Of a stretch of DNA of 64,000 nucleotides, positions 33,800 through 43,133 are shown piece after piece. The DNA is taken from positions 1 to 64,000 of the IMG/VR virus record IMGVR_UViG_3300037297_000231, one strand, 5' to 3'. The number at the start of each line of letters is the position of its first letter. Position 1 is the stretch's first letter. Under the pieces are notes generated by a model, which searched no databases, had not been told where the DNA came from, and worked only from the letters and a program-made list of their open reading frames with translations. The position numbers and the translations under genes were made by a program. This DNA comes from a virus.

Positions 33800-34134
33800 T
33801 GATAATTAGAAGAAATGATGATAATGGAGATTGGCAATATGGAAGAGGTAAAGCTGATTATCTAAAAGACGAAGACGCTTTAAAGCAAAATCTAAAAACC
33901 AGATTGGCTTCATGGCTAAGAGATTGTTTTTTTGATTTAAATGCAGGTGTTGATTATAATAATTATTTAGATATAGGATCTAAAAGCTTTTTAGATCTAA
34001 ATGTAAAACAAGTTATTTTGCAGACTGCGGATGTTATTAAAATAAATACTTATGAAAGCACTATTGAAGAAAGAGAGCTTACAATAACAGCTAATATTTA
34101 TACTATATATGGAAATATAGATTTTATTTATTAA
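33796..34134 (+). CDS. gp25-like baseplate wedge protein
   Basis: 112 aa. ALKQNLKTRLASWLRDCFFDLNAGVDYNNYL is the gp25/GpW wedge pattern. ATGA-type overlap with the spike. Confidence 0.82.
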   Translation: MMIIRRNDDNGDWQYGRGKADYLKDEDALKQNLKTRLASWLRDCFFDLNAGVDYNNYLDIGSKSFLDLNVKQVILQTADVIKINTYESTIEERELTITANIYTIYGNIDFIY

Positions 34135-34145
34135 GGAGATACAAA

Positions 34146-35336
34146 ATGTCAGATGTTTTAGATGCTACCGGATTAACCTTAAAAACATTAAGCGAATTAA
34201 GGGAAGAATTAGTAGGTGATTTAAAGGACATCTATGGTGATGATATAAATGTTGATCAGAATTCTCAAGATGGACAGTCTATAAATATATATTGCCAGGG
34301 TGGTATAGATATTAGAGAAGTAGTTCAGAAAGTATATACTTCTTTTGATCCAGACGAAGCAGAAGGAAGAATTTTAGACCAAAGAGTAGGTATAAATGGA
34401 ATTGAAAGAAATTCAGGTACTTATACTTATGTTGATATTACATTTACAATAGATAGATCATTAAATTTGGTGGGGCTTGACGATCAGGCAGACGAACTTG
34501 AACCTACTGTAACAAATTTATACACAGCAAAAGATGATGCAGGGAATGAATTTTATTTGCTTGAGAGTCAAAATATTATTTATCCTACAACTGAGGAGTT
34601 GACTTTTACATTTAGAGCAAAAGAAATCGGAATTATTGAGGTTACTCCTTTAACTATTACAACGCCAGTAACAATAGTTGCAGGAGTATTATCAATAACC
34701 AATACAAGCTCAGCTAATAGTGTTGGAGTCGATGAAGAAAGCGATTTTGATTTAAAACGCCGCAGGAGAGGCTCGGTTGCATTGTCAGCATCAGGATATC
34801 TGGATTCTATTGAAGCAGCGATTCTCAATGTCGATGATGTGACAGATGCAGTGGTTCATGAAAATGATACAGATTCAGTTGATGGCGATGGAATTCCAGC
34901 ACACTCTATATGGTGTATTGTCGAAGGTGGAGACGATGACGAAGTGGCCTTAGCAATTTATAAGAAAAAATCTAGTGGATCTGGAATGAAAGGAGACGAA
35001 GAAATTTATGTCCCTAGAACCAGAAATAGAACATTTTTGATTAAATTTGATAGAGTTGTAAGCCAGGATCTATATATTAGATTTTCTATCTCGTATGTAG
35101 GTGGTGTTTATGACGCTACTTATATAAAACAACAAATAGTACAATATGTATTATGGGAAATGGGTAAAGATGCATCCAGTGATGCCGTTACTTGTTTTGT
35201 AAAATCTTTAAATTCAGAATACATAATTACTGGGTGCCAGGTATCAGATGATGGGGTAAGCTGGGCCGAAACTGTTAGTACAACAGATAAAAAAAGCAAG
35301 TTTCAAAATGATGTAACACGGATTACGATTACTTAA
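34146..35336 (+). CDS. baseplate J-like protein
   Basis: 396 aa. GLTLKTLSELREELVGDLKDIYGDDINVDQNSQDGQ at the N-terminus, a central VGVDEESDFDLKRRRRGSVA and IEAAILNVDDVTDAVVHEN are baseplate J hallmarks. It forms the wedge arms that trigger sheath contraction. Confidence 0.88.
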   Translation: MSDVLDATGLTLKTLSELREELVGDLKDIYGDDINVDQNSQDGQSINIYCQGGIDIREVVQKVYTSFDPDEAEGRILDQRVGINGIERNSGTYTYVDITFTIDRSLNLVGLDDQADELEPTVTNLYTAKDDAGNEFYLLESQNIIYPTTEELTFTFRAKEIGIIEVTPLTITTPVTIVAGVLSITNTSSANSVGVDEESDFDLKRRRRGSVALSASGYLDSIEAAILNVDDVTDAVVHENDTDSVDGDGIPAHSIWCIVEGGDDDEVALAIYKKKSSGSGMKGDEEIYVPRTRNRTFLIKFDRVVSQDLYIRFSISYVGGVYDATYIKQQIVQYVLWEMGKDASSDAVTCFVKSLNSEYIITGCQVSDDGVSWAETVSTTDKKSKFQNDVTRITIT

Positions 35337-35344
35337 GAGGGAAT

Positions 35345-36088
35345 ATGACAAACGAAGAGTTGATTTTATATTATGCTAACCGTTTAATTTTACAGTATCG
35401 CAATCAGGAAAAAGCACCTGAACATATAAAGGCTTTATTAAAAATAGTTGTTTTATTAGAGCTTTTAGTTGATATTGAAAATGGTTTTAGCATATATAAT
35501 TCGGAAGGATTTCAACAGGATATCGTTGGGAAATATCTTGGTGTTGATAGAATCATTAAAGCCACAGCATTTACAAGGGATTATTGGGGTTATTGTGAAT
35601 ATGGCGATACAAGTCCTTTTGATTTTTTCCCTTATTGTAAATATGGCCAGATTGCACCTGATGTTCAGATTAGATCTTATAAGGAATCTCAGCAGTCATT
35701 ATACGAATTAACGGATGAAGAATTCAGATTTGTAATGAAAATGAAGATTATACAAAATAATTCTAATCATTCAGCATATGAAATAGATCGGTTTATTTAT
35801 AGATATTTTCCTTCAGAGGCAATTTTTAGTGATTTTATTGATCGTGGGAATATGTCTATAGCATATATTTTTAATGAGTCTTCAGAGAGAATGGTAACTA
35901 TCTTAGTCTCTGAGAATTTATTACCGAAACCGGCCGGCGTTGCCGTCACTGTTAGTTTTGTACCAGATATAAATCATTTATTTGGTTATGCAACATATAG
36001 CGGTGTTTATCCGGATTTCATTTATGGTTATATAAAATATGGGGATGTTCCCCAGGGAGGTTGGTTACAATATGGCACAATTATCTAG
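35345..36088 (+). CDS. baseplate-to-fibre adaptor (DUF2612-like)
   Basis: 247 aa. ENGFSIYNSEGFQQDIVGKYLGVDRI and the LTDEEFRFVMKMKIIQNNSNHSAYEID segment match DUF2612-type proteins that follow baseplate J. YG-rich repeats near residue 80 and at the C-terminus (YCEYGDTSP, YCKYGQIAP, YGYIKYGDVP, LQYGT) look like tandem strand units. Confidence 0.72.
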   Translation: MTNEELILYYANRLILQYRNQEKAPEHIKALLKIVVLLELLVDIENGFSIYNSEGFQQDIVGKYLGVDRIIKATAFTRDYWGYCEYGDTSPFDFFPYCKYGQIAPDVQIRSYKESQQSLYELTDEEFRFVMKMKIIQNNSNHSAYEIDRFIYRYFPSEAIFSDFIDRGNMSIAYIFNESSERMVTILVSENLLPKPAGVAVTVSFVPDINHLFGYATYSGVYPDFIYGYIKYGDVPQGGWLQYGTII

Positions 36089-37532
36089 AGCTTTACAAAA
36101 AATTTTTGGTAATACAGGGGGAACTAGTGAATTCGGTAAAATAGGATCTGAGGCAGCCGGTTCTCCGTCGACTACTAAAGATTTGGATCTAATTCAAAGT
36201 TTATCGCAATATTTACAAGGGTTATATGCTATCACGGCATCGGCAAATGAGCCGCCTAGAATAGAGGATATTAACGCTTTATATTTTTTAATTACAAGTC
36301 AATTAAGTTATATTTTTCAGAATGGTATTGCAAAATATCTTTCAACCGAAGAATATTATGTGGGATCTGTAATTGTTGATTTTAATAATGATTTGTATAT
36401 CTCAATCTATGGGACGGATGGGGATCCTAATCAGGGAAATACTCCTTCATCAAGTCCGACTTATTGGCGGTTATTAGTTGATTATGCAGGAGCTCTGAAT
36501 AAAGCAGTTGCAGCTGAAATAAATGCAATGAGTGAAAAGACGACGCTGGTAAGTGATGATGAATTTGTTATTGAAGATTCGGCTGCTAGTTATGGGAAGA
36601 AAAAAACTAAATATTCAAGCTTATTAAGTGGAATTCAGTCAGGCGTATCTCATTCTTCAAGTGCAGATTATACTATTCAAGATACAGATTTATATAGTAG
36701 GTATAATATAGTACATTCAGATACCACACCTTTGATAAATAGGAATCTTCCTACATTGGCGGATAATATTGGAAAAGAATTTGTTCTTCAAAATATAGGG
36801 TATTCTGGATTAACATATATTAATTCAGAAGAAGGAGCAAATATATATTTTGGAGAAAATACTTTATCAATATTAAAATTATTTATGCAGGGTGATTATG
36901 CTATATTAAGAGCAGAAAGTTCAGGGTGGATAGTAACCCATTGTCATATTTCTATGCTAACAGGATGGATGAATCGAGCAGATTGGACAAATGTTAATAT
37001 TAGTTCTGCGTTCACTTACGATAATAAGAGTGCTGCGGTTGATCTTACAGGGCAAAAATTTACGGAAGCTGATACAGGAAACACGGGATTAATAATTTAC
37101 GATAGCGGTGGAACGGGCGCAAGTGGAATTGTCTATATTGCAAATTGGACAGGTACAGGATATGCAACAAATAATAAAGTATGTACTTGTGGAAGTGGTG
37201 GATATACATTTGATGTGGATGAAGGGACTGGAAGTTCAAAAAATGTTGATTATAATTTCTATCATAATATTGGATTAAATTTAGATTATTTTCAAACAAA
37301 TATATTTATCAATTCCTCTGCATCTTTTACGGACGCAATAAGGCCATTGTTAAATCAAACAGTCGCAGGAGCTCAATACGGGTGGAATTTTATTCAAAAA
37401 AGTACTTCTTATATAGAATTAAGAACAGCAATACAAGGACTGTGTGGTTATGTCCCAAGTGGAGGAGGCGCGGTAGTTGGTATTGATACAAATGATTGGT
37501 ACATAAATATAAATTTAGTGATAATAGGTTAA
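36072..37532 (+). CDS. tail fibre / receptor-binding protein
   Basis: 486 aa from an ATG overlapping the adaptor's end; AGGGAGG lies twelve bases upstream. N-terminal attachment helix and beta-rich body with Gly/Ser/Asp turns. It contains GWMNRADWTNVNI at about 309-321, shared with two small proteins elsewhere. No catalytic motif seen, so recognition rather than degradation is inferred. Confidence 0.72.
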   Translation: MAQLSRALQKIFGNTGGTSEFGKIGSEAAGSPSTTKDLDLIQSLSQYLQGLYAITASANEPPRIEDINALYFLITSQLSYIFQNGIAKYLSTEEYYVGSVIVDFNNDLYISIYGTDGDPNQGNTPSSSPTYWRLLVDYAGALNKAVAAEINAMSEKTTLVSDDEFVIEDSAASYGKKKTKYSSLLSGIQSGVSHSSSADYTIQDTDLYSRYNIVHSDTTPLINRNLPTLADNIGKEFVLQNIGYSGLTYINSEEGANIYFGENTLSILKLFMQGDYAILRAESSGWIVTHCHISMLTGWMNRADWTNVNISSAFTYDNKSAAVDLTGQKFTEADTGNTGLIIYDSGGTGASGIVYIANWTGTGYATNNKVCTCGSGGYTFDVDEGTGSSKNVDYNFYHNIGLNLDYFQTNIFINSSASFTDAIRPLLNQTVAGAQYGWNFIQKSTSYIELRTAIQGLCGYVPSGGGAVVGIDTNDWYININLVIIG

Positions 37533-37543
37533 GGAGTAAAATT

Positions 37544-38044
37544 ATGATAAAAGAAAAAATAAAAAATGGTGAAGGGTTTATAGAAGTTGAGGGAGTTATT
37601 TATACTGCTAAAGAATGGGATGAAATGACAGACCCTAAATGGAATAAAACTGCGAAAGATTATCAGAAAAAATCTGATCAAGCAAAAATTGATTTTGCTG
37701 ATAACCCAGTAGGATTAGAGGAAAGAATGCAAGAACTTAGTAATAATTTGAAGAAAACAAGAAAAGCTATGAATCCGGATTATTTAGAAAATCAAAAGAA
37801 GAAAATAACTAAGATATTTTCACAGCATGATTACAAAATTGTTGACAATAAACTTGTCTTGTTGACAGAACCAGAAAAACTTGATATTGCAAAAGAAAGA
37901 AAGAAAAAAGATATTGCTTTACAGTTAACACAGCTATATCCAGAAAAGGTAATAGATGGTACTCTGAAAGTTTTAAGCGAAGAAAAAAATGCTGAAATTG
38001 ATCTACTTAAAGAAATAAAATATGTTGAAGAATATAGAATATAA
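37544..38044 (+). CDS. tail-fibre-associated protein, 166 aa
   Basis: AAGGAGTAAAATT site. Helical and highly charged (Lys/Glu), with a central coiled coil. Immediately follows the fibre gene, so a fibre chaperone or tail attachment is possible. Not recognised. Confidence 0.6.
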   Translation: MIKEKIKNGEGFIEVEGVIYTAKEWDEMTDPKWNKTAKDYQKKSDQAKIDFADNPVGLEERMQELSNNLKKTRKAMNPDYLENQKKKITKIFSQHDYKIVDNKLVLLTEPEKLDIAKERKKKDIALQLTQLYPEKVIDGTLKVLSEEKNAEIDLLKEIKYVEEYRI

Positions 38045-38065
38045 TAAGAAAAAAGAGGTAAAAGA

Positions 38066-38674
38066 ATGTTAAAAATTATAAAAAATATCGAAACCTGGAA
38101 AATTATATTGATGGGAATAATAATTTTATCAGTTGCATTTAGTGGGATTAATGTAAAAACAAAATGGATATCATTTTCAAGGGCGAATAAGGAAATGACA
38201 AAAGTTAAAGCACAGACTAATAATGCAATTGACATGAAGAATGCAATGGTAGTAGAACTATGTAATTTATATGAAATTGTATTAAGAGAATTTATTAAAG
38301 ATAAAAATTTAGATATTCCCTATTCTAAAATAAAATCTGATGTGAAATACTATAAACTGATTGCAATTGCTATGAGTGATGCATGTGAAGATATAACCAT
38401 TGATCGATATATTCATAATAATGATTTATACCGATATCAAAATCAAAATGATTGGATAGCGTTCAAGCAAAATGTTGTTAATGTGTATATGCGAAAAGGA
38501 ACAGAGATAATAGAGAACCTATATGATAATTCAAAAGTTATTCTCCCATTAAATGAATGGCATCAACGAGGAGGCTTGAGAATATATAATACATTATCAA
38601 AAAATTCTAATGAAATGCTGGAATTCCTTAAAAAAGAAAGTTGTATTTTTCACAAACAAGGTAATGGAGGATAA
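38066..38674 (+). CDS. membrane-anchored hypothetical protein, 202 aa
   Basis: AAAAGAGGTAAAAGA site. One N-terminal membrane helix (WKIILMGIIILSVAFSGI, about 11-28), then a soluble helical domain, probably outside the inner membrane. Placed just before the endolysin, so a lysis role is possible. Confidence 0.6.
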   Translation: MLKIIKNIETWKIILMGIIILSVAFSGINVKTKWISFSRANKEMTKVKAQTNNAIDMKNAMVVELCNLYEIVLREFIKDKNLDIPYSKIKSDVKYYKLIAIAMSDACEDITIDRYIHNNDLYRYQNQNDWIAFKQNVVNVYMRKGTEIIENLYDNSKVILPLNEWHQRGGLRIYNTLSKNSNEMLEFLKKESCIFHKQGNGG

Positions 38675-38675
38675 G

Positions 38676-38837
38676 ATGAAATGCCCTGACTGTAAGATAG
38701 GTGATATTAATACTGAAATTGAGTTAATAGATGAAAAAAAATATCTTATAGAATCTTGCAGTAATTGTGATAAATATGATAAAATATATTTACATAAGGA
38801 GATAGAAGATGAAATTATTGAAACAAAGATTGACTAG
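38676..38837 (+). CDS. small zinc-ribbon-like protein, 53 aa
   Basis: ATG behind ATGGAGGATAAG. CPDC and CSNC pairs form a four-cysteine zinc site with an acidic C-terminus. Overlaps the endolysin start by 29 bases. Confidence 0.6.
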   Translation: MKCPDCKIGDINTEIELIDEKKYLIESCSNCDKYDKIYLHKEIEDEIIETKID

Positions 38838-39288
38838 CCCTTTTGGTCCAAGACTACATCCTAAATATGGAGGTAAAGAATTTCATACTGGTGTTGATTT
38901 AGTTGATGATAAATCACATCATGTATATTGTGCATATGAAGGAATTATACGAAGATCTAAATTTGGGAATTTTGGCGAAGGGAATTATATTCAAATGGTG
39001 TCTAATATAAAAGGTATTTCTTTATATCATAATTATTTTCATAATGAAGAAAATTTGGTTAAGGGATATGAAGATATAAAAAGAGATCAATTAATTGCTA
39101 TCCAGGGAATGACTGGAACTGCAACTGGGATACATACTCATTATGAAATTTTTATGATGGATAATCAGCTTAATGAAGATTTTGCAAAAGATTTAATCAA
39201 GTTCGTGAAAAATGAAAAAGTAGGGCATCGTATATTTTTTGAACCTTTCATGTTAGATAGATATTTTGAAAAGAGAGGGATAGTATGA
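38809..39288 (+). CDS. M23 metallopeptidase endolysin
   Basis: 159 aa. FGPRLHP...FHTGVDL gives the first zinc ligands (H26, D30), H74 lies in LYHNYF, and GIHTHYE gives the HxH pair (109-111): the complete LytM/M23 set. It cleaves peptidoglycan cross-links. No signal peptide, so it needs a holin; several membrane genes follow. Confidence 0.88.
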   Translation: MKLLKQRLTSPFGPRLHPKYGGKEFHTGVDLVDDKSHHVYCAYEGIIRRSKFGNFGEGNYIQMVSNIKGISLYHNYFHNEENLVKGYEDIKRDQLIAIQGMTGTATGIHTHYEIFMMDNQLNEDFAKDLIKFVKNEKVGHRIFFEPFMLDRYFEKRGIV

Positions 39289-39728
39289 TAATTATTTTAT
39301 TTATTATTTATGGACTTTTGGGTTATTGCTTAGAAGGTATATTTAATCGCATTACAATGGGAGCTATAGTTGAAAATGAACTAAATAAACCAAGTAAAGC
39401 AATGTTTTGTTATAGCTCAATTTATATGATTCCTATTTTCGGAATATCTGGAGTTTGTATTTCTTTGATATATAATTATGTACCTTTTTTTCAAAGATAT
39501 ATAGCAATACCTATTATGATGTTAATAGGTGCAATTATAATAGATTTAATTGAATTAGGCAGCGGGATGTTATTGAATAAAGTCTTAAAACTAAGTATTT
39601 GGGATTATTCTAATAGTAAGCTTAATTTGTTTGGACAAATAGACTTACTGCATTCAATCGGATGGGCAGCGATAACAATTCCAATATGTTTTAAAAATGA
39701 TTTAATTCGCTTATTAGCGAAAATGTAA
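39285..39728 (+). CDS. CmpB-like four-helix membrane protein (PF06541 type)
   Basis: 147 aa. GYCLEGIFNRI near the start and IELGSGMLLNKVLKLSIWDYSNSKLNLFGQIDLLHSIGW match the family annotated as putative ABC transporter permease CmpB. About four membrane helices. ATGA overlap with endolysin suggests a holin-like or envelope role here. Confidence 0.65.
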   Translation: MIIILFIIYGLLGYCLEGIFNRITMGAIVENELNKPSKAMFCYSSIYMIPIFGISGVCISLIYNYVPFFQRYIAIPIMMLIGAIIIDLIELGSGMLLNKVLKLSIWDYSNSKLNLFGQIDLLHSIGWAAITIPICFKNDLIRLLAKM

Positions 39729-39739
39729 GGAGTAAAGTA

Positions 39740-40174
39740 ATGAAAAAATTTTTAGCAATTTGCAGTATTTTATTTATGTTATTAACACCGCTTTTTAGCG
39801 GGCTTAATCAACATACTTATCCAATATTCAATGATTGGGTATATGATGGGTATAATAATGAGGGAGACTGGGTTGCCTTTGATCTTGGAACTCTTGACGG
39901 CCAATTAAATAATAAGCAATCTTTTGTAAGAATAACACTTGAAGTAACTGAAATAGATACTGATGGGTCAGAATATGTTCATCTATATCTTCGAGAACAT
40001 GGTGGAGGATATTCAACTGTTAGACAAGTATCGGTTAATTACAATAATGGGCTTAAAGGTGAAATTGAATGCTGGACAGATTCTGAGGGATGGATTGATT
40101 ATAAAATAGATTATGGATGGTGGGAATCTAAAAAAGTCAAAGTAATGATAAGGATAGTAAATAGTATAAACTGA
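39740..40174 (+). CDS. exported protein, 144 aa
   Basis: N-terminal signal peptide (KKFLAICSILFMLLTPLFSG, cleavage about residue 20-21). The mature part is beta-rich with many Gly/Trp/Tyr. No lipobox. Likely periplasmic or surface. Not recognised. Confidence 0.62.
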   Translation: MKKFLAICSILFMLLTPLFSGLNQHTYPIFNDWVYDGYNNEGDWVAFDLGTLDGQLNNKQSFVRITLEVTEIDTDGSEYVHLYLREHGGGYSTVRQVSVNYNNGLKGEIECWTDSEGWIDYKIDYGWWESKKVKVMIRIVNSIN

Positions 40175-40503
40175 TGGAAAAAATACGAATTATTATATCT
40201 ATAATATTCACAATGGCAAGTGTAACAATTATAAAACTTATTGTTATATGGATAGAAGCACAGATAAAAGAACAATTTGAAAATCACGAAAAAATAATTA
40301 AAATTGTAAATAATTTTTATCCATTATTAACCATAGGCTTTTCTATCTTATTGGCTTTTACTTATCCTGCTATTCTTTTAGATAAATATAGTTTTGTATT
40401 GAATTTTATACTCTATTGCGGTGGTATATTGCTTGTTTATCATTGGCTGTTTAAAACAATTGTGGATAGAATAATTAAATATATCCAGAATAAAACACTA
40501 TAA
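40174..40503 (+). CDS. three-helix membrane protein, 109 aa (holin candidate)
   Basis: Hydrophobic segments at about 5-25, 48-70 and 74-96 with a basic C-terminus. Size, topology and location in the lysis block make it a reasonable holin candidate. TGATGG coupling with the preceding gene. Confidence 0.55.
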   Translation: MEKIRIIISIIFTMASVTIIKLIVIWIEAQIKEQFENHEKIIKIVNNFYPLLTIGFSILLAFTYPAILLDKYSFVLNFILYCGGILLVYHWLFKTIVDRIIKYIQNKTL

Positions 40504-40514
40504 GGAGAATAAAC

Positions 40515-40628
40515 ATGGTTCAATTTTTAATTTTTTCAGGGATTTTTTTAATTTGTTTTATAGGTGGTTGTTTTGTAGGTTATAAATTTAAAGATAAAAT
40601 AAAAGGATTTATATCAAAATTTAAATAA
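40515..40628 (+). CDS. 37-aa single-pass membrane peptide
   Basis: AAGGAGAATAAAC site. A hydrophobic N-terminal run (FLIFSGIFLICFIGGCFVGY) and a Lys-rich C-terminus (FKDKIKGFISKFK): inside-positive single-span peptide typical of small holin or antiholin proteins. Confidence 0.6.
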   Translation: MVQFLIFSGIFLICFIGGCFVGYKFKDKIKGFISKFK

Positions 40629-40658
40629 TGAATATCCCTCTTTTATGAGGGTAAAGAT

Positions 40659-40811
40659 ATGAAAACCTTGAAAATTATCAGGGATTTATTTTTTACAACT
40701 ATTATTCTTTTTGCTTGTATGGCAATATTATTCTTCAGGTTGAACTTAACTGAAGAACAAACTGATGATATTATAAGGAAATATTTTGAGAAAAATAATA
40801 TTAAGAAGTAG
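40659..40811 (+). CDS. 50-aa single-pass membrane protein
   Basis: N-terminal MKTLKIIRDLFFTTIILFAC then a charged tail. The upstream GAGGGTAAAGAT includes the 3' arm of a small CCCTC/GAGGG hairpin (40635-40651). Overlaps the next gene by 26 bases. Possible i-spanin by size and position. Confidence 0.5.
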   Translation: MKTLKIIRDLFFTTIILFACMAILFFRLNLTEEQTDDIIRKYFEKNNIKK

Positions 40812-41388
40812 TATCGTAGTAATTATTATTATTTTTATTATTCTTGTTTATAGCCTCATTACAGGCAAAATACAACAATGTAAAGCCAGATATTTGTTGA
40901 AGGCTAATTCTCAATTGTTAATGGGGATTGATTATAAAAAACGTATTGAAAAAGCAATGGAAGAACGTCAAAAACAAGTTGAAATTATAAATGAAACTAT
41001 AAAATTGATAGAAAATAAAGAACTTGCAAAGAAATTGCAAAAACAGTTTAATGATTTAGAAAATAAAACAAATGAAATATTTCAAGAGAAAGATCATAGA
41101 ATAACAGTACTTGAAAATCAACTTACAAAAACCAGTAAAATGCTAAATGAAATTAATAGGCCTTTCGGGTTTGGCATTTATGCAATGGGTGGGTTTACAG
41201 ATATATTATCTTATAATACTTTTGAGGATATATCTTTTGATCTTGTTATTGGTATGGATGTAGCATTAAGTTTTTTTAACAATAGGATAATATTTTTGGT
41301 CGGTCCTTATATAAAGCCATTTGAGGATCTGGGAATTGGCGTAAAAGCCGAAATGATATTTATGTTTGGTAAAAGAAAAATTCTTTAA
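40786..41388 (+). CDS. membrane-anchored coiled-coil protein with beta-rich C-terminus (spanin-like)
   Basis: TTG start chosen because ATAAGGAAATATT lies just upstream; it is in a different frame from the gene it overlaps. N-terminal membrane helix (VVIIIIFIILVYSLI), coiled coil at about 45-120, then a Gly/Phe beta-rich domain (GFGIYAMGGFTDI...GIGVKAEMIFMFGKR) that resembles outer-membrane strands. An envelope-spanning lysis protein is one reading. Confidence 0.55.
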   Translation: MRKIILRSSIVVIIIIFIILVYSLITGKIQQCKARYLLKANSQLLMGIDYKKRIEKAMEERQKQVEIINETIKLIENKELAKKLQKQFNDLENKTNEIFQEKDHRITVLENQLTKTSKMLNEINRPFGFGIYAMGGFTDILSYNTFEDISFDLVIGMDVALSFFNNRIIFLVGPYIKPFEDLGIGVKAEMIFMFGKRKIL

Positions 41389-41654
41389 AAAAATGAGATA
41401 GTCACTTAAATGTCAAGTTATTGGCATTCATGTTTTTCATTTTTTATTTCTCCGAGCGTCTTTGTTAATTCAAGGACGCTTTTTTTTATCCCAGCTATCT
41501 TTTTAAAATGCTCTCAGCGTTAAATTTTAGGGGTCATTTTAAACGAAATATATGTTTATATAGAATGAAAGGTAAAACAATATTTTGGACGCTTAGAATG
41601 TTCATTTTAAGCAAATTTATTTTTTATTAAAATTTTTAAAAAATATTAAAAAAA
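41389..41654 (+). other. structured intergenic region between late and early genes
   Basis: Non-coding. It holds hairpin AATGTCAA/TTGGCATT (about 41409-41428), an intrinsic terminator (separate entry), a long-range AGATAG (41396-41401)/CTATCT (41495-41500) pair enclosing both, and a ten-pair hairpin GCTTAGAATG/CATTTTAAGC (about 41591-41612). GCGT/ACGC-type motifs occur four times, giving several alternative pairings. Confidence 0.6.
41455..41487 (+). terminator. intrinsic terminator of the late operon
   Basis: AGCGTCTTTG (41455-41464) and CAAGGACGCT (41471-41480), ten pairs with one T-G, loop TTAATT, then eight T. Confidence 0.88.
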
Positions 41655-41677
41655 TTGACAAAATATATAAAAAAACA

Positions 41678-41705
41678 TTGACAAAATAAAAAAGTGTGTT
41701 ATAAT
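41678..41705 (+). promoter_or_regulatory. promoter of the early (replication) operon
   Basis: TTGACA (41678-41683), 16-bp spacer ending GTGTGT, TATAAT (41700-41705). The 28-base promoter matches the one at 51834-51861 at 24 positions. A second TTGACA lies at 41655-41660. Confidence 0.82.
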
Positions 41706-41728
41706 TAATAACAGTTAGGAGGTCGAAG

Positions 41729-41938
41729 ATGCTAACAAGACAACATATTGCAAAACGTTATATTGAACATCTTAAGGATGCTTTTTATAACAACTTACCT
41801 TTAAAATTCAAATTATTTATAAGTGATGAAATCAAAAATCCTGTTTTTTATGAAGTTGAAAAAGATAAAGTTCTATTAGATGATTTTATGTTTTTCGTAA
41901 GTGAAGGCATAAAAAAATTTAATTTAGGTGTAAAATAA
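41729..41938 (+). CDS. first early-operon protein, 69 aa
   Basis: TTAGGAGGTCGAAG site behind the early promoter. Mixed charge, no motif recognised. As first gene of the operon it may be regulatory. Confidence 0.62.
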   Translation: MLTRQHIAKRYIEHLKDAFYNNLPLKFKLFISDEIKNPVFYEVEKDKVLLDDFMFFVSEGIKKFNLGVK

Positions 41939-41949
41939 GGAGGCTATTT

Positions 41950-42054
41950 ATGTCAAACCAAACATTAAATCGTAAATGGGTTATTAAAGGGAAAGAGTTC
42001 GAAAAAGACGAGCTCATAGTAATATATGCACAAAGAAAAATGTATGCACTTTAG
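41950..42054 (+). CDS. small protein, 34 aa
   Basis: AAGGAGGCTATTT site and short frame ending at TAG 42052-42054. Charged. Not recognised; a short non-coding gap (42055-42113) follows. Confidence 0.5.
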   Translation: MSNQTLNRKWVIKGKEFEKDELIVIYAQRKMYAL

Positions 42055-42113
42055 GGAGTGCAAAATGAATGAAAAGAAATAAAGAATAATTTTGTAATTA
42101 AGGAGGATTGATT

Positions 42114-42722
42114 ATGAAAACAATAGACATACTACATTGTAGTATAGGGCATTTTAATTGGGCTAATAGTTCAGAAAAAAGTTTACATTTTAGTTTGGGT
42201 ATAAAAGAAAATAATAAAATTATTGAAAGGGATGGGATCAAATGTATTTTATACATTATTAAATATGATGATTTAGAATATTATAGAGATTATTTTCAGG
42301 AGCTAGTAACAACGGAAGAATATTTGGATTTGATAAATTTGGGGTTAGAATATGGCAATAGTGTTTTAAGTTCAACAGATTATATTGCGCAATGCTTTGC
42401 CTTTGCTGGGGAATATATTAATTCATTTGAAGAAATAGAAAAGAGCATGATAAAGCGGAATGAAGACGATTTGAAAAAAGAAATAAAACAATTAGAAGAT
42501 AGGCTAGTGCAATTAAGAAAAACAAAAATATATTTTACTGACTTACGAGAAGATATAAAAGACGGCATAGAAGAAGGATTAAAAAAATATAAAAATTGGA
42601 TTGAACTAAACAATGAAGAAATTAAACAATTAAAGAAAGATTCAGATAAAAGAAAGTTATTAGAGGATGATAACAAAAAATATAAAGATAAAATAAAAGG
42701 ATATTTATCTTTATTAAATTAA
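42114..42722 (+). CDS. coiled-coil protein, 202 aa
   Basis: ATG chosen over the in-frame TTG six bases upstream because AAGGAGGATTG then has normal spacing. The second half (about 115-202) is a long Lys/Glu coiled coil. Not recognised. Confidence 0.62.
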   Translation: MKTIDILHCSIGHFNWANSSEKSLHFSLGIKENNKIIERDGIKCILYIIKYDDLEYYRDYFQELVTTEEYLDLINLGLEYGNSVLSSTDYIAQCFAFAGEYINSFEEIEKSMIKRNEDDLKKEIKQLEDRLVQLRKTKIYFTDLREDIKDGIEEGLKKYKNWIELNNEEIKQLKKDSDKRKLLEDDNKKYKDKIKGYLSLLN

Positions 42723-42733
42723 GGAGGGTTATT

Positions 42734-43120
42734 ATGAAAAAAATGACTTTTACTGTTGGAGAAAAAGATTTTGAATTAAATGATCAAATGTCAGAAGTGG
42801 AAAAAACTCATATTTATGATGAAGCCATGAAAGAACATCCCCGAAATAAAAAAGATTATAAAGTAATTGATGTTGTAACAGAAGTCAAAAGAATACTTGT
42901 AAAAGATCAGAAGGTAAAAGAAAAAATAAAAAAACTTAAAAGAGAAATTTATGTTATGGACCAGGAAATAGTCGCATTAGAACATTTAATTGCAAAAAGA
43001 GATCAGTTAGTCGGTGAGTTGAAAAAACTTGAAGAAGATAAATGTCTAATTGACGATAGACAACTTTCGGAATACGAAGGCAAAAGAACTTTAGGCGAAG
43101 GTTTGTTAAACCTGCCTTAA
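42734..43120 (+). CDS. coiled-coil protein, 128 aa
   Basis: AAGGAGGGTTATT site. Central coiled coil (about 55-108). Not recognised; early-operon gene before the recombination module. Confidence 0.6.
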   Translation: MKKMTFTVGEKDFELNDQMSEVEKTHIYDEAMKEHPRNKKDYKVIDVVTEVKRILVKDQKVKEKIKKLKREIYVMDQEIVALEHLIAKRDQLVGELKKLEEDKCLIDDRQLSEYEGKRTLGEGLLNLP

Positions 43121-43133
43121 GTCATAGAGTCTT

